Shown one piece after another: positions 18,667 to 31,580 of a stretch of 64,000 nucleotides of DNA. A program made the position numbers and the translations under genes. The stretch covers positions 1,240,001 to 1,304,000 of the forward strand of contig NZ_AP014636.1 in the NCBI RefSeq assembly GCF_001547935.1, in the 5' to 3' direction. Numbering within the stretch: position 1 is the stretch's first letter; each line of letters starts with the position of its first letter. Under the pieces are notes generated by a model, which did no database searches, had not been told where the DNA came from, and worked only from the letters and a program-made list of their open reading frames with translations. The stretch comes from Vibrio tritonius (GTDB lineage: Bacteria > Pseudomonadota > Gammaproteobacteria > Enterobacterales > Vibrionaceae).

Positions 18667-19566
18667 TCAAGGAGCCATATCCACTTCGGTAGGTAAATAA
18701 TGTTGGGCAGTTAACTGACATTTTTCCGGTAAAACCGTACCAATAGAAATAGATGACCAAGTACCCGAAATAACACCAATAAACATTGCGGTTGCAAACC
18801 CTGCTAATGAGTTTCCTCCCATCAACCACAGTGCCGAAATGGTAATTAACGTTGTACCTGACGTAACCATGGTCCTTGAGAAGGTAGCCATCACGGCTTG
18901 GTCATTGATCTCTGGCGTCGGCGTATTGCGTTTTGCTAGTAACAATTCTCGAATACGATCGGCAATAATGATGGAGTCATTTAAGGAATAGCCTAAAATC
19001 GCCAGCACCGCAGCCAATGTTGTCAGGTTAAATTCCATTTGAGTCGCGGCAAAAAAACCAAGCACCAGCACCACATCGTGGAACAGAGCCAATAGAGCGC
19101 CGCTAGCTAAACGCCATTCGAATCGAAAACAGAGATAGCCTAAAATACACAAGGTTGAGATGAGCAGAGCTAAACCACCTTGATTAACCATATCATCGCC
19201 CACTTGAGAGCCTACCATGCTGTTACCCACGATCTGAACTTGGTTTGAAATAGGCGATAACAACTGGGAGATATTGGGCGTTTCTTGTTTATCACCAACG
19301 GCGTAGCGAATGAGCCAGCGACCTTCGCCTCCAGATGGCGTCACTGTAGTCCCCTCACCTAAGGTAGGCGTTAACACATTAAGCAATTGGTGGTTGTCCA
19401 ATGAAGCATCCACAGTGACCTCAGTTACCATCCCCCCAGTAAAGTCCAAACCAAGGTTAAGCCCGCGAACCGACAACACGACCAATGAAAGTACGATTAA
19501 AGTAATCGAAACATACGAGGTAATATAACGAATGCCTCGAATGTATGTTTTAAAAAATTGACTCAT
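18667..19566 (-). CDS. secF: Protein translocase subunit SecF (second paralogue)
   Basis: 299 residues. The motif GLNLGLDFTGG at 35-45 opens the periplasmic P1 domain; six membrane segments include the conserved YSLNDSIIIADRI region and TSGTTLITISALWLMGG. SecDF uses ion flow to pull proteins across the inner membrane. It begins two bases after the secD stop, so it is co-translated. Vibrio species carry two SecDF pairs; the vemP gene upstream marks this one as the second, low-salt-inducible type, by knowledge of Vibrio alginolyticus. Confidence 0.9.
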   Translation of the reverse strand: MSQFFKTYIRGIRYITSYVSITLIVLSLVVLSVRGLNLGLDFTGGMVTEVTVDASLDNHQLLNVLTPTLGEGTTVTPSGGEGRWLIRYAVGDKQETPNISQLLSPISNQVQIVGNSMVGSQVGDDMVNQGGLALLISTLCILGYLCFRFEWRLASGALLALFHDVVLVLGFFAATQMEFNLTTLAAVLAILGYSLNDSIIIADRIRELLLAKRNTPTPEINDQAVMATFSRTMVTSGTTLITISALWLMGGNSLAGFATAMFIGVISGTWSSISIGTVLPEKCQLTAQHYLPTEVDMAP

Positions 19567-19568
19567 GG

Positions 19569-21395
19569 TTACACCCTCACATCACGACGTGTATCTCGAC
19601 CCCAAATAAGGTTGACGAGCGCTCTCGAAGCAAATACTCCGGTAAACATACTGGTCATTAGCCCAAGTCCTAGGGTTAATGCAAATCCCTGAATTGGCCC
19701 GTTACCGATGGAGTACAACACCACTGCGGTGATCATAGTGGTAAAGTTCGCATCCCAAATGGTGGCAAATGCACTACTAAATCCTTGGTCAATTGCCTGA
19801 GCAAACGAACGACCTTCACGCAATTTGTCACGTATACGCTCGAATATCAGCACGTTCGTATCGACGGCCATCCCCACAGTGAGGACTAACCCAGCAATAC
19901 CTGGCAAGGTTAATACCGCTCCGGGCAGTAGTGCAATTAAACCCAGCAAACAAACCATATTGGCGAGCAATGCTACATTCGCCACCCAGCCTAAGCGGCG
20001 ATACCACAACGCCATAAAGGTTAAAGTTAGCCCCATCCCCAACGCCAACGCAGCGAAACCATTACTGATGTTCTCAGCCCCGAGTGAAGCACCAATGGTA
20101 CGCTCCTCAACAATAGTAATCGGTGCGGTAAGAGAGCCAGCGCGCAATAACAACGCAAGTTGCTGCGCTTCATCACTTGAGCCTGCGCCAGTAATTCGAA
20201 ATTGGCTGCCAAGCTGAGATTGAATAGTAGCAACGCTAATCACACGCTCGCTGCGCACAGTCTCCCCCCGAGAATTGGTTTTATACTCCCGATAGACTGT
20301 TGCCATCGGTTTGCCAATATGAGTTGCAGAGAAGTGGCCCATAGTTTCACCCCCCACATGATCCAAAGTGATATTAACTTCCGACATTCCCATATTATCC
20401 AGCCCCGCTTGCGCGTTGATAATGTGGTCCCCCGTAAGAACAGGCTGCCGCGCTAACGCCACTTTTCGACCCAATTTATCAGCCAGTGTAAAAGTATCGT
20501 GATTCGAACCATCACTCACTACTTCATAAAATGCGAGACTGGCGGTTGCGCCAATCACTTTTTTCGCTTGGGCAGGGTCTTGTACACCAGGAAGTTCAAT
20601 ACGAATACTGTGCTCACCTTGACGTTGCACTAACGCTTCCGTGATCCCAAGCTCCGCAATACGATCACGCATGATCTTAAGGTTTTGTTTTAACGTGCTC
20701 TGTTGGAAAGTTTGTTTATTTTGTTCGGTTGGGGCTATGGATATTTCGTTGCTCCGACGCACTGCATTCCAACCAGGATATTGTTGGGTCACAAACGTAT
20801 ACACGGTATCTAACGCGCTATCGGCATGGCTTATCACCGTAACCCCCAGATTAGGCTGCGACGAAACGCGAACTTGGCGTATGTGCTGTTGACGTAATTC
20901 AGCTCGAATATCGTCGGCCAACGCATCGCGTTGTTCATCAAATGCTTTATTAACGTCCACATTCAACAAAAATTGCACGCCACCACGCAAATCAAGGCCA
21001 AGCTTGATTGGCTCAAAACCCAGCTTAGACAACCATTTTGGCGCTACAGAACGGTATGAGAACGTAATGTTATCGTCTTTACTTAGCACCTTATCTAACG
21101 CAGTTTTTGCCAAAGTCTGCTGCGTTTCACTACCAAACAGCAGTGATTGTTGCCGTCCTTGTGATGAGATTGTTTGTGCCGAAATTCCTTGTGATGCAAG
21201 GAAGTTTTTCATTGCTAACACATCATTTAACCGTGCACTGGGCTGAGCATAATCAATTTGAATAGAAGGTTGTTCACCATACCATGTTGTAATCGCACTT
21301 AACGCCAAAACAACAATAGTGACCAATAACACCATGTACTTCCACGCGGAGTAATGGTTTAAGACACGTTTAGTGCCGGAAGCTGTTTTTTTCAT
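19569..21395 (-). CDS. secD: Protein translocase subunit SecD (second paralogue)
   Basis: 608 residues. There is one N-terminal membrane segment (about 20-38), then the P1 region with IKLGLDLRGGVQFLLNVD near 130-148. The C-terminal bundle has PGIAGLVLTVGMAVDTNVLI and FATIWDANFTTMITAVVLY, diagnostic for SecD. It pairs with SecF. The start ATG 21395 has a GAGGAGAA site that lies in the arm of a stem-loop (21405-21439), which could hide it. vemP is upstream, so expression is probably set by arrest of that nascent chain. Confidence 0.9.
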   Translation of the reverse strand: MKKTASGTKRVLNHYSAWKYMVLLVTIVVLALSAITTWYGEQPSIQIDYAQPSARLNDVLAMKNFLASQGISAQTISSQGRQQSLLFGSETQQTLAKTALDKVLSKDDNITFSYRSVAPKWLSKLGFEPIKLGLDLRGGVQFLLNVDVNKAFDEQRDALADDIRAELRQQHIRQVRVSSQPNLGVTVISHADSALDTVYTFVTQQYPGWNAVRRSNEISIAPTEQNKQTFQQSTLKQNLKIMRDRIAELGITEALVQRQGEHSIRIELPGVQDPAQAKKVIGATASLAFYEVVSDGSNHDTFTLADKLGRKVALARQPVLTGDHIINAQAGLDNMGMSEVNITLDHVGGETMGHFSATHIGKPMATVYREYKTNSRGETVRSERVISVATIQSQLGSQFRITGAGSSDEAQQLALLLRAGSLTAPITIVEERTIGASLGAENISNGFAALALGMGLTLTFMALWYRRLGWVANVALLANMVCLLGLIALLPGAVLTLPGIAGLVLTVGMAVDTNVLIFERIRDKLREGRSFAQAIDQGFSSAFATIWDANFTTMITAVVLYSIGNGPIQGFALTLGLGLMTSMFTGVFASRALVNLIWGRDTRRDVRV

Positions 21396-21404
21396 ATCAT
21401 TCTC

Positions 21405-21439
21405 CTCAGCGTCCGAAGGTTCAAAATTCGCTGAGTCAG
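21405..21439 (-). promoter_or_regulatory. Stem-loop overlapping the secD ribosome-binding site
   Basis: CTCAGCG and CGCTGAG pair around a 17-base loop; on the minus strand the second arm runs into GAGGAGAATGATATG, the secD start region. Three bases of the ribosome site are therefore in the stem. Two further hairpins lie upstream toward vemP: TAAGTGC / GCACTTA (about 21466-21484) and GTGAC / GTCAC (about 21452-21464). Confidence 0.6.
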
Positions 21440-21569
21440 TAAAGAATTAATGTGACCGCGTCACGTAAGTGCCTGACGCACTTAGTCGGGTCTTTACCAC
21501 GTAACCGACGCCCCCTCCCTATGAGAGGTAAATAGCTTTGGACACAGTTACGACAAATAATTCAATAAC

Positions 21570-22049
21570 TTATGAGAACTGCGCGTTCAACGCGACATAA
21601 AGGGCATTACTCTCTTTCCACCCAGACAGCCGGTGGTCAGTGAAGTGATGTTGATAAGGAATATTAGGTAAACGAATGGCAGCATACGCATAGCTGCTCG
21701 TTTCTGGCATCAGCCAGACTAAAGAATTTGGCTGTTCAAAACCCAGTGGCTCACTACTGCTATCATCATTACCTTCATTAAGCGTCGACCGCAGAGCAAG
21801 TGTCAGGCGCCCTTGAAAAATGACCGCATCAGATAGAGGCCCCATATCTTTCGTAGAATAAGGGACAGAATGGGTTCGGTTAACTAACTGGTGAGCTCTC
21901 TTGGTGTGCTTTGAACCATGAGAAAATGACAAAGCAGGTGTATAAACTTGCGCTGAGTTTAATTCAGCCGCACTCCACTTTTGCACTGGCAACACCAGAG
22001 CAAGCAGAGAGCACAGTATAAGAGAATACCAACGCGACAAGATGAACAC
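21570..22049 (-). CDS. vemP: VemP, secreted arrest peptide controlling secDF2
   Basis: 159 residues from GTG 22049. Signal peptide residues 1-28 (WYSLILCSLLALVLPVQ, then SAAEL). The C-terminal part, HHFTDHRLSGWKESNALYVA near residues 133-152 followed by LNAQFS, matches the arrest region of VemP as I recall it, including the Gln three residues from the end. In Vibrio alginolyticus VemP is also about 159 residues; its translation arrests near its end unless it is exported, and arrest lets secD2 be translated. Position directly upstream of secD and the length agree. The ribosome site before GTG is weak; a TTG three codons later is an alternative. Confidence 0.85.
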   Translation of the reverse strand: MFILSRWYSLILCSLLALVLPVQKWSAAELNSAQVYTPALSFSHGSKHTKRAHQLVNRTHSVPYSTKDMGPLSDAVIFQGRLTLALRSTLNEGNDDSSSEPLGFEQPNSLVWLMPETSSYAYAAIRLPNIPYQHHFTDHRLSGWKESNALYVALNAQFS

Positions 22050-22112
22050 CTATGGAGAGATAAGAGGCCTCAGTGTAATGTTCAAGACCTCACTCGACAA
22101 GCAAAACTTCTG

Positions 22113-22805
22113 TTAACGTTTGACGTCATCAGGACCAAACACTTTGGCGTTCTGGGCATTAAGATAGATTTTATTAACACGCTTCATCCCGCCACAGTAA
22201 ACAAAGTACACATCTTCATCACTAAAATTAACCGAGCGAACCCACCCCCCTGTTTCAATAAAGTCATCGGGCTTGCACCGCTTTTTCTTCAGGAGATTAT
22301 TCGTCGTATTAATGAATGTCTCTTCGTACTTACCCATGTCATCGGATTTATCGATATAGCTCAGTATGGTTTCGCGCCGTTCATCAGGGCTGATCTCGGG
22401 TTTTTGGGTGACCAAGCCATCTAGCGGTATCCACTTGGCGGTCGCTGGGCGATTTTCTTGAAAAACAAAATACTCGGTGATTCTACCCCAGCCATTTTTC
22501 TTTTCTAAAAGGTGCACCGCATCGCCACGATATAAGTTCCCTTCAATAAATGCGTTAATATCCGTTTTACTGCGGATCGGTAGCGTTGCATCATCCACGT
22601 AGTAATCCATGATATCAGGGTTCTCTATGTCCATCTGAGCTTGATTTACATCAGGGTCCACAGGTTCCTCTTCTGGCTTAGGACCAAATGTGACATACAT
22701 ATCAAAAATCGATCCATGCATTGGCGCATAATAGAACAAATAGTAGCCAGCCCCCGCTCCTACTATGCCCAAAAGAAATAACAATGACATGATGACCTTT
22801 TTCAT
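22113..22805 (-). CDS. Inner-membrane-anchored protein with an SH3-like domain, function unknown
   Basis: About 230 residues from ATG 22805; a TTG at 22811 is an alternative. One N-terminal membrane segment (about 5-27, VIMSLLFLLGIVGAGAGYYL) is followed by an acidic stretch (PKPEEEPVDPDVNQ) and then a bacterial SH3-type region, NLYRGDAVHLLEKKNGWGRI and ATAKWIPLDGLV. Two cysteines (RCKPDD and VYCGG) could pair in the periplasm. It precedes vemP on the same strand by 63 bases. No family name is certain. Confidence 0.6.
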   Translation of the reverse strand: MKKVIMSLLFLLGIVGAGAGYYLFYYAPMHGSIFDMYVTFGPKPEEEPVDPDVNQAQMDIENPDIMDYYVDDATLPIRSKTDINAFIEGNLYRGDAVHLLEKKNGWGRITEYFVFQENRPATAKWIPLDGLVTQKPEISPDERRETILSYIDKSDDMGKYEETFINTTNNLLKKKRCKPDDFIETGGWVRSVNFSDEDVYFVYCGGMKRVNKIYLNAQNAKVFGPDDVKR

Positions 22806-23253
22806 CCTCAATTTGCTCCTTACGCTATCATGAGGAAAACCAGCTATAAGTATCGGACACAGTTATTCACCTGTCTAAAATTGCATCTTAAGCCCACGCT
22901 ATTTAACGTTTTTTTGTGAGGTGCCTCGGTTAAACATCTGGTTAATATGCACCTAATAGATTAACATTACCCATACAAAGAGAATGGATAAATCGCTTAA
23001 GTTTACATTGTAAATAGTCGATTTTTCTCTTTGGTAACAACAGGATTCCCCATTGAAATTTGGACTCATACTCTCTAGAGTGGGCTTTGAGATAGACAAT
23101 TCTCACACGACGGCTAATACCTCGTGTTGCGTCAGTTTTTTGTCAAAAGCGACTTCTCCCATCTGTTTCTTTGAGGTTAAAAACGTCGTAAACCGCTTAA
23201 GAATGTTGCTCTAACTCCTCGGTTTACCATTCACTCGACAAAAGTAGGTCATT
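22806..23253. other. Intergenic promoter region
   Basis: Nothing coding seen. It separates a minus-strand gene from the cyclase gene on plus and should hold both promoters. Confidence 0.4.
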
Positions 23254-25149
23254 GTGTCTTCTGATAAATTTAAAAATGTGGCGCAGTTTTTCTTCATCTG
23301 GGGCGTTTTGAGCCTTGTGCCCATTTTGTACTTCTATTTGCAGTATCGTGGCGTTGAACACCAGATCTACAATTTGGTGCAGCAGGAAAGAGGAATTAAT
23401 CTCGAGTTTGATAAACAAGGGATCATGACCAACACACAGGACGTACTAAAAACGTTTAGGGTTCTTTCAGATAGCATCGTATTAAATAATGCCGTTACTG
23501 CACCAAATGACCTGAATTCAGCTGTATTAAAAGACTTTTGGCGATCGGTACTGTACGCACAAAACACCTTATCTCGGCTCCGTTTAGTTAACTTGCAAGG
23601 ACAAGAGTTGGTGAACGTCTACAATCTTGACAACAATGTTTCTGCTGCACAAAGTAACCAGCTCATTAACCTTAACCATTCCAATCTATTCGATAAAATC
23701 AAACAAACGCAAAACAAAACCATTGGGGTTTATATAGTCAATGCGCAGAAAGACCACGTCGATTTAGGTTTCAGTTCACCGATACGGCTTGTCGCTCCGC
23801 TCTTAGTTGATGGTCAACGACGTGCTTATTTTATTGCGGATATGAACACCGATCACCTCTACAATAAAACACTCAGTAACGAATCAAAAAATATTCCAGA
23901 ACTAATTGATATTAAAGGGAATTACCTACTTAGCAAAACCCATACAGGGAGGTTAGAACCTGAATCAAGTGAGAAAGCAGTCGACAATTTTGCCACCTTG
24001 TACCCTGCCATTTGGCATGAGATGACATCTTTAGGGTCTGGTGCATTCAAAACAACGCTCGGTTGGATTAGCTTTGTACAAGTGCCTCTCCATATTGTTG
24101 ACCCTAATTTAAATGATCTCTATCTGGTCGATATGATAGGCAATAGCGATATCGCCCAAACAGAGCGCAATCACTATGCTGCGTTAACCTCACAATTAGT
24201 CGCTGTGTTAGCTATTTTAGGACTCCTTTCAGTTCTCTTTCTCAACTGGAACCGCAAACATATTAAAAACACACTTGAGGGAAAACTGGCTCTTGCGGCA
24301 ATGGAAGGAATGTCGGCCATTGTTATTACCGACAAGAACAACAAAATTATCAAAGTGAATTCGCAGTTTTCTCGTTTAAGTGGCTATCAACAGGAGGACG
24401 TGCTGGGAAAAACACCATCACTTTTCTCCTCTGGTAAACATGAGGCCGAGTTTTATCAGAAAATGTGGCAAGACTTACAAACCGTTGGAGTATGGGAAGG
24501 TGAAATCATAAACCGCCGTAAAGATGGTCGCCTACTGACTGAGATTTTACGCATTCAAGCCATTACCGACGATAACCATGTCATTCAGTACTATGTAGCT
24601 TCATTTGTCGATATTTCTGAACGCAAAATACTGGAAAATCGCCTCCGTGAACAAAGTGAGAAAGACGCCCTAACTGACATTCCAAACCGCCGTAAATTTG
24701 ATCAGGTTTTCCGCGGAAACTGTTATGAGATTCAGCGCTATCCAAACCAAAAACACGCCTGTTTTGCCATTTGTGATATCGACCATTTTAAATCGATTAA
24801 CGATACCAAAGGCCATGCTTATGGTGATCATGTGATTCGCTCGGTAGCACAAACACTCAAAGACGGCTTACGTGAATCGGATTTTCTTGCCCGCATTGGT
24901 GGTGAAGAGTTTGCGGTTATATTACCGCACACTTCTGAAGAAGAAGCTCAAAACGTATTGGAACGTTTACGAATCACTATTTATGAGAAACACCACAAAA
25001 AAGTGACCATTAGTATCGGCTATACCACGATGACAGCCCTTGCCGAAGATGTCTACCAGCGCGCCGATATGGCACTTTATGAAGCAAAATCTTGTGGTCG
25101 TAATCGGGTTAATTATCTCGCCAATCAAGAACACCTTGATTTAGTCTAA
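23254..25149 (+). CDS. Membrane diguanylate cyclase with a Cache-like sensor and PAS domain
   Basis: 631 residues. Membrane segments at about 13-32 and 306-326 flank a large extracytoplasmic region of Cache type (SRLRLVNLQGQELVNVYN; GFSSPIRLVAPLLVDGQR). A PAS domain at about 335-455 (SAIVITDKNNKIIKVNSQFS) leads to GGDEF (about 468-625) with an intact active motif GGEEF at 549-553 and an inhibitory site RESD at 540-543, five residues before it. It should make c-di-GMP in response to a periplasmic ligand, with product inhibition. GTG 23254 has AGTAGGT upstream. It is single-gene. Confidence 0.85.
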   Translation: MSSDKFKNVAQFFFIWGVLSLVPILYFYLQYRGVEHQIYNLVQQERGINLEFDKQGIMTNTQDVLKTFRVLSDSIVLNNAVTAPNDLNSAVLKDFWRSVLYAQNTLSRLRLVNLQGQELVNVYNLDNNVSAAQSNQLINLNHSNLFDKIKQTQNKTIGVYIVNAQKDHVDLGFSSPIRLVAPLLVDGQRRAYFIADMNTDHLYNKTLSNESKNIPELIDIKGNYLLSKTHTGRLEPESSEKAVDNFATLYPAIWHEMTSLGSGAFKTTLGWISFVQVPLHIVDPNLNDLYLVDMIGNSDIAQTERNHYAALTSQLVAVLAILGLLSVLFLNWNRKHIKNTLEGKLALAAMEGMSAIVITDKNNKIIKVNSQFSRLSGYQQEDVLGKTPSLFSSGKHEAEFYQKMWQDLQTVGVWEGEIINRRKDGRLLTEILRIQAITDDNHVIQYYVASFVDISERKILENRLREQSEKDALTDIPNRRKFDQVFRGNCYEIQRYPNQKHACFAICDIDHFKSINDTKGHAYGDHVIRSVAQTLKDGLRESDFLARIGGEEFAVILPHTSEEEAQNVLERLRITIYEKHHKKVTISIGYTTMTALAEDVYQRADMALYEAKSCGRNRVNYLANQEHLDLV

Positions 25150-25220
25150 GAGACAGCACCATTTCTTCTGACAAAAAGGCCTTGTTACACAAGGCCTTTA
25201 CTCACGATTTGATCATAAGA

Positions 25221-26198
25221 TCATTGTTTCAACTGGCGAATATTGGCGCAATTTTGTTCCACATTACCTTCTAGCGCATTGATAAGGTTATCTACCGCGC
25301 ATTGGGCCATCGCGTAACGAGTCTCATGCGTGGCAGACCCCACATGAGGGAAAAGCACCACGTTATCAAGTCCAATTAATTCACTTGAAATTGGCAGTGG
25401 CTCTTTTTCATAGACATCTAAGCCAGCCCCTTTGATCACACCTTTTTTCAACGCATCAATAAGCGCTGCTTCATCAACCGTTTTGCCGCGACCTCCATTA
25501 ATGAAAAAAGCACTCGATTTCATTTTATTAAATGCGTCTTTATTGAAAAGCTTATCGGTTTGTTCGGTATAAGGAAGAACTGAGCAGATAAAATCTGAGG
25601 TTTCAATCAACTCGTCAAAAGAGACTTTCTTCGCGCCCAACTCCTGCTCAGCCTGCTCTTTACGACTGGTATTGTAATACTGAATATTCATGCCAAAACC
25701 GTGATGCCCACGGCGAGCCACCGCGGTACCGATACGACCCAACCCGAGAATCCCTAATGTTTTGCCATGCACATTCGAGCCGAATTGGTCGACACCAATA
25801 CTCTGATGCCACTCACCTTGGCGAACGAAACGATCCAGCTCAATAGCGCGGCGAGCGGTACACAATATGAGGGTAAAAATGGTGTCTGCGGTAGTCTCAG
25901 TTAGTACCGTAGGGGTATGCATCACAGGGATAGAGCGCGCACTAAGATAATCAAGATCAAAAGCATCCGTTCCTACGGAAATCGTTGAAATCGCTTTTAA
26001 TTGGGTTGCTCGATCTAATTGCTGAGCACCCAAAGGTAAACCTGCACCAATCAAACCGTCGGCACTGCTTAATTCGGCAAGAAAATCGTCCTGATTGGCA
26101 TTTTTTAACTCGGGAAATTCGACGACATCAAATGCATCACGTAAACGCGCGAGTTCCGCCTCTGGCAATGTGCGATATAAGATAACCTTCTTTTTCAT
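25221..26198 (-). CDS. ghrB: D-2-hydroxyacid dehydrogenase, GhrB-like (glyoxylate/hydroxypyruvate/2-ketoaldonate reductase)
   Basis: 325 residues. NAD(P) motif LGILGLGRIGTAVARRG and catalytic Arg in NGGRGKTVDEAAL, Glu in DVYEKEPLP and His in VLFPHVGSATHE are all present, as in active members. The best match by length and DVYEKEP region is GhrB. It reduces 2-ketoacids in the cytoplasm. ATG 26198 has AGGAG; an upstream in-frame extension to 26258 is unlikely. It lies downstream of the beta-glucoside operon, separated by a strong hairpin. Confidence 0.82.
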   Translation of the reverse strand: MKKKVILYRTLPEAELARLRDAFDVVEFPELKNANQDDFLAELSSADGLIGAGLPLGAQQLDRATQLKAISTISVGTDAFDLDYLSARSIPVMHTPTVLTETTADTIFTLILCTARRAIELDRFVRQGEWHQSIGVDQFGSNVHGKTLGILGLGRIGTAVARRGHHGFGMNIQYYNTSRKEQAEQELGAKKVSFDELIETSDFICSVLPYTEQTDKLFNKDAFNKMKSSAFFINGGRGKTVDEAALIDALKKGVIKGAGLDVYEKEPLPISSELIGLDNVVLFPHVGSATHETRYAMAQCAVDNLINALEGNVEQNCANIRQLKQ

Positions 26199-26363
26199 TC
26201 CAACTCCTGAAAAAATGAGTTTCACTGTAGGATGAACTCTCCCAGCATGACACGCCAAAAGCGTGAGATGGAGAGATGGTAAAGAAACCGATGAGATAAT
26301 CGATTTCTATTTCAGCAGGCGTTGATGCAGAATAAATGATCTTATACGAATAAAATATCGACA

Positions 26364-26393
26364 TTGTCACTCTTTATGGACAAAGAGTGACAA
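26364..26393. terminator. Perfect inverted repeat downstream of the LacI-type gene
   Basis: TTGTCACTCTTT pairs with AAAGAGTGACAA across a 6-base loop, 12 pairs without mismatch. The minus-strand T-run is weak (TGTCGATATTTT), so it may end the repressor transcript or act as an operator. Confidence 0.6.
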
Positions 26394-26426
26394 CCATTAC
26401 AGTAAAAATGTGTGATAAAAGCGTGG

Positions 26427-27428
26427 TTAAACAGCGAGCTCAGCGACAGAATTGCGAATAATTAGCTCACAATTGAGGTCAAGATCCTGTGATTGTTGTT
26501 GTTGCCCAATCAAGTAAAGAATGCCTTTTTGTAGCATGCGGTCAAATGGAATAGAAACCGTGGTTAACGTTGGCGTGACGTAGTTACTCATTGAAATGTT
26601 GTCAAAACCCGCAATCGAAACATCATCAGGAATGCGATAACCCATTTCGTAAAGTGCTTTCATCGCACCAAACGCCATCTCATCATTACCCGCTAAAATT
26701 GCCGTCACTTGCTGACCATCAGCAAAGAGTTGTTTGGTGGCTTGATACCCACCTTCAGGTAACCATTGACCTTCAACTGCCCATTCATCACGGTAGACTA
26801 GTTTGTGTTTTGCTAACACATCACGATACGCTCTGAAGCGGCACTCACCGGAAGCCGACCCTTCCACACCACGGATAAAAGCAATCTTGGTATGACCTTG
26901 GCTAATGATGTATTCCATCATTTGCACTGCTGATTGATAATGGTCGGTCACAAAAGCGCATTCTGGATGGGATGCTTGATGACGGTTAATGACAACGATA
27001 GGCGTCTCAGAAGACTCAATGATTTCAGCCATCTCCTCTTCATTGAGAAATGAGGGATAAACCACAATACCTGCGCACTTCATATCAAGGAGAAAATTGA
27101 TGGCTTCACGCTCCTCTTGGGCAGAGTGTTTACCGTCGGCAAGAATTAGTTGGTGGCCATTACGTTCGCTGAACGAAGCAGCGTTGTAGACGATGGTAGA
27201 GAAATAAGGACCGTTATACAGTACGTTGGTCATCACGAAACCAATGTAACTGGTCTTTTTGGTTGCTAATTGACGCGCCAGTAAGTTAGGGCGATACCCT
27301 GTTTCTTCTATCGCCTTATAAACGGCTAGTTTAGCCTGTTCACTGACCACTGTATTACCGCTTAGAATGCGCGATACAGTCGATTTAGATACCCCCGCCT
27401 TTTTGGCAACGTCTAACATAGTAACCAT
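26427..27428 (-). CDS. ascG: LacI-family repressor of a beta-glucoside operon, AscG-like
   Basis: 333 residues. Helix-turn-helix MVTMLDVAKKAGVSKSTVSR with the LacI hinge (about 45-60), then a periplasmic-binding-protein-type sugar domain (GFVMTNVLYNGPYFSTIVY; ILAGNDEMAFGAMKALYEMG; SIAGFDNISMSNYVTPTLT). By length and neighbours it most resembles AscG. ATG 27428. Two sites TGCAACCGGTTTCA in front of the PTS gene match the AscG-type palindrome. Here the regulator follows the operon in the same direction and may control itself through the operon promoter. Confidence 0.8.
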   Translation of the reverse strand: MVTMLDVAKKAGVSKSTVSRILSGNTVVSEQAKLAVYKAIEETGYRPNLLARQLATKKTSYIGFVMTNVLYNGPYFSTIVYNAASFSERNGHQLILADGKHSAQEEREAINFLLDMKCAGIVVYPSFLNEEEMAEIIESSETPIVVINRHQASHPECAFVTDHYQSAVQMMEYIISQGHTKIAFIRGVEGSASGECRFRAYRDVLAKHKLVYRDEWAVEGQWLPEGGYQATKQLFADGQQVTAILAGNDEMAFGAMKALYEMGYRIPDDVSIAGFDNISMSNYVTPTLTTVSIPFDRMLQKGILYLIGQQQQSQDLDLNCELIIRNSVAELAV

Positions 27429-27459
27429 AATAATTCTCTAGCCTAGTTATCGTAAGATA

Positions 27460-27484
27460 GTGAGCCAGCTGACAGCTGGCTCAC
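27460..27484. other. Perfect palindrome in the intercistronic gap
   Basis: GTGAGCCAGCTG and CAGCTGGCTCAC flank a single A. In RNA it would form a 10-base stem with a 5-base loop. No T-run follows on the minus strand, so it is more likely an mRNA stabiliser or partial attenuator than a full terminator between the phosphoglucosidase and repressor genes. Confidence 0.6.
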
Positions 27485-27497
27485 AAAGGCGACAATA

Positions 27498-30844
<3,347 letters not shown>

Positions 30845-30885
30845 GCGTTCACCTTTTGTTTCAATTTGTAGGATTTATTCTTTTT

Positions 30886-30935
30886 TGCAACCGGTTTCAG
30901 ACTACCCCACAAAAACACTCCCGCAACCGGTTTCA
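30886..30935. promoter_or_regulatory. Two LacI-family (AscG-type) operators
   Basis: TGCAACCGGTTTCA at 30886-30899 and CGCAACCGGTTTCA at 30922-30935, 36 bases centre to centre, match the AscG-type palindrome TGAAACCGGTTTCA. They sit just upstream of the PTS gene, where a repressor would block the promoter. Confidence 0.7.
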
Positions 30936-31247
30936 TGGCAAAGTGTGCGCTTTTTCAAACTCTAAAGAGACAGAAGCAGTTTGAGATCACAAGTTATTAA
31001 ATTCGTGGAACTGGCTGTTGACGAAAAGAGTGTTAAGTAGCGCATACTCTGCCCTACCTTGAGGCGTCACACCGATTATGTTAGGTAAACTTTTCAATTA
31101 AACCATATGGTTAGAATGACTAATATTGATTTTCACGCAGCTTGAATTACGTTAGAGTGAGGATATATCGTCTGCGAAAGCCAGCATAATCAAAATTCAG
31201 TACGTTTTATAAAATGACCGTAACCGTCGTGCATTTCATCGCTAGGT

Positions 31248-31513
31248 TATACCCAAGTAACCTCAAGATGCGGTTTCAGCGAGAATGTATTCGCTCATAG
31301 GCAAGGCACCGATTTGAATACCTAGTTATTCTACGTAGAAAATCGGTAACGCAGCATAGGAGCGAATACAACTCGCCCTTTGGGAGCTCATCAACAAGCC
31401 CATTTCAGCGCCCAATGACGTTGAAAGGGAATGACCATTCCTTCCGTCATTGAGCTTGACCTGTGCTTGTTGATGAAGCTCTGAAGTCTGCATCTTGAGG
31501 TCATTTGGGTATA
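31248..31513. repeat. MITE-like repeat, full-length 266 bp (family copy 3)
   Basis: Ends are inverted: left TATACCCAAGTAACCTCAAG, right complement TATACCCAAATGACCTCAAG, with only a few differences. Inside are paired blocks (GTATTCGCTC / GAGCGAATAC; CTCATCAACAAG / CTTGTTGATGAAG; GGAATGACCATTCC). No gene or transposase. It is the reference copy; other copies in the window are internally deleted forms. Confidence 0.75.
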
Positions 31514-31580
31514 CATATAGTTATTTTCTAGTGACACCGAGAAGCAACGTTTTTTGTCTAGAGTAATAACGTCAAGCCCC

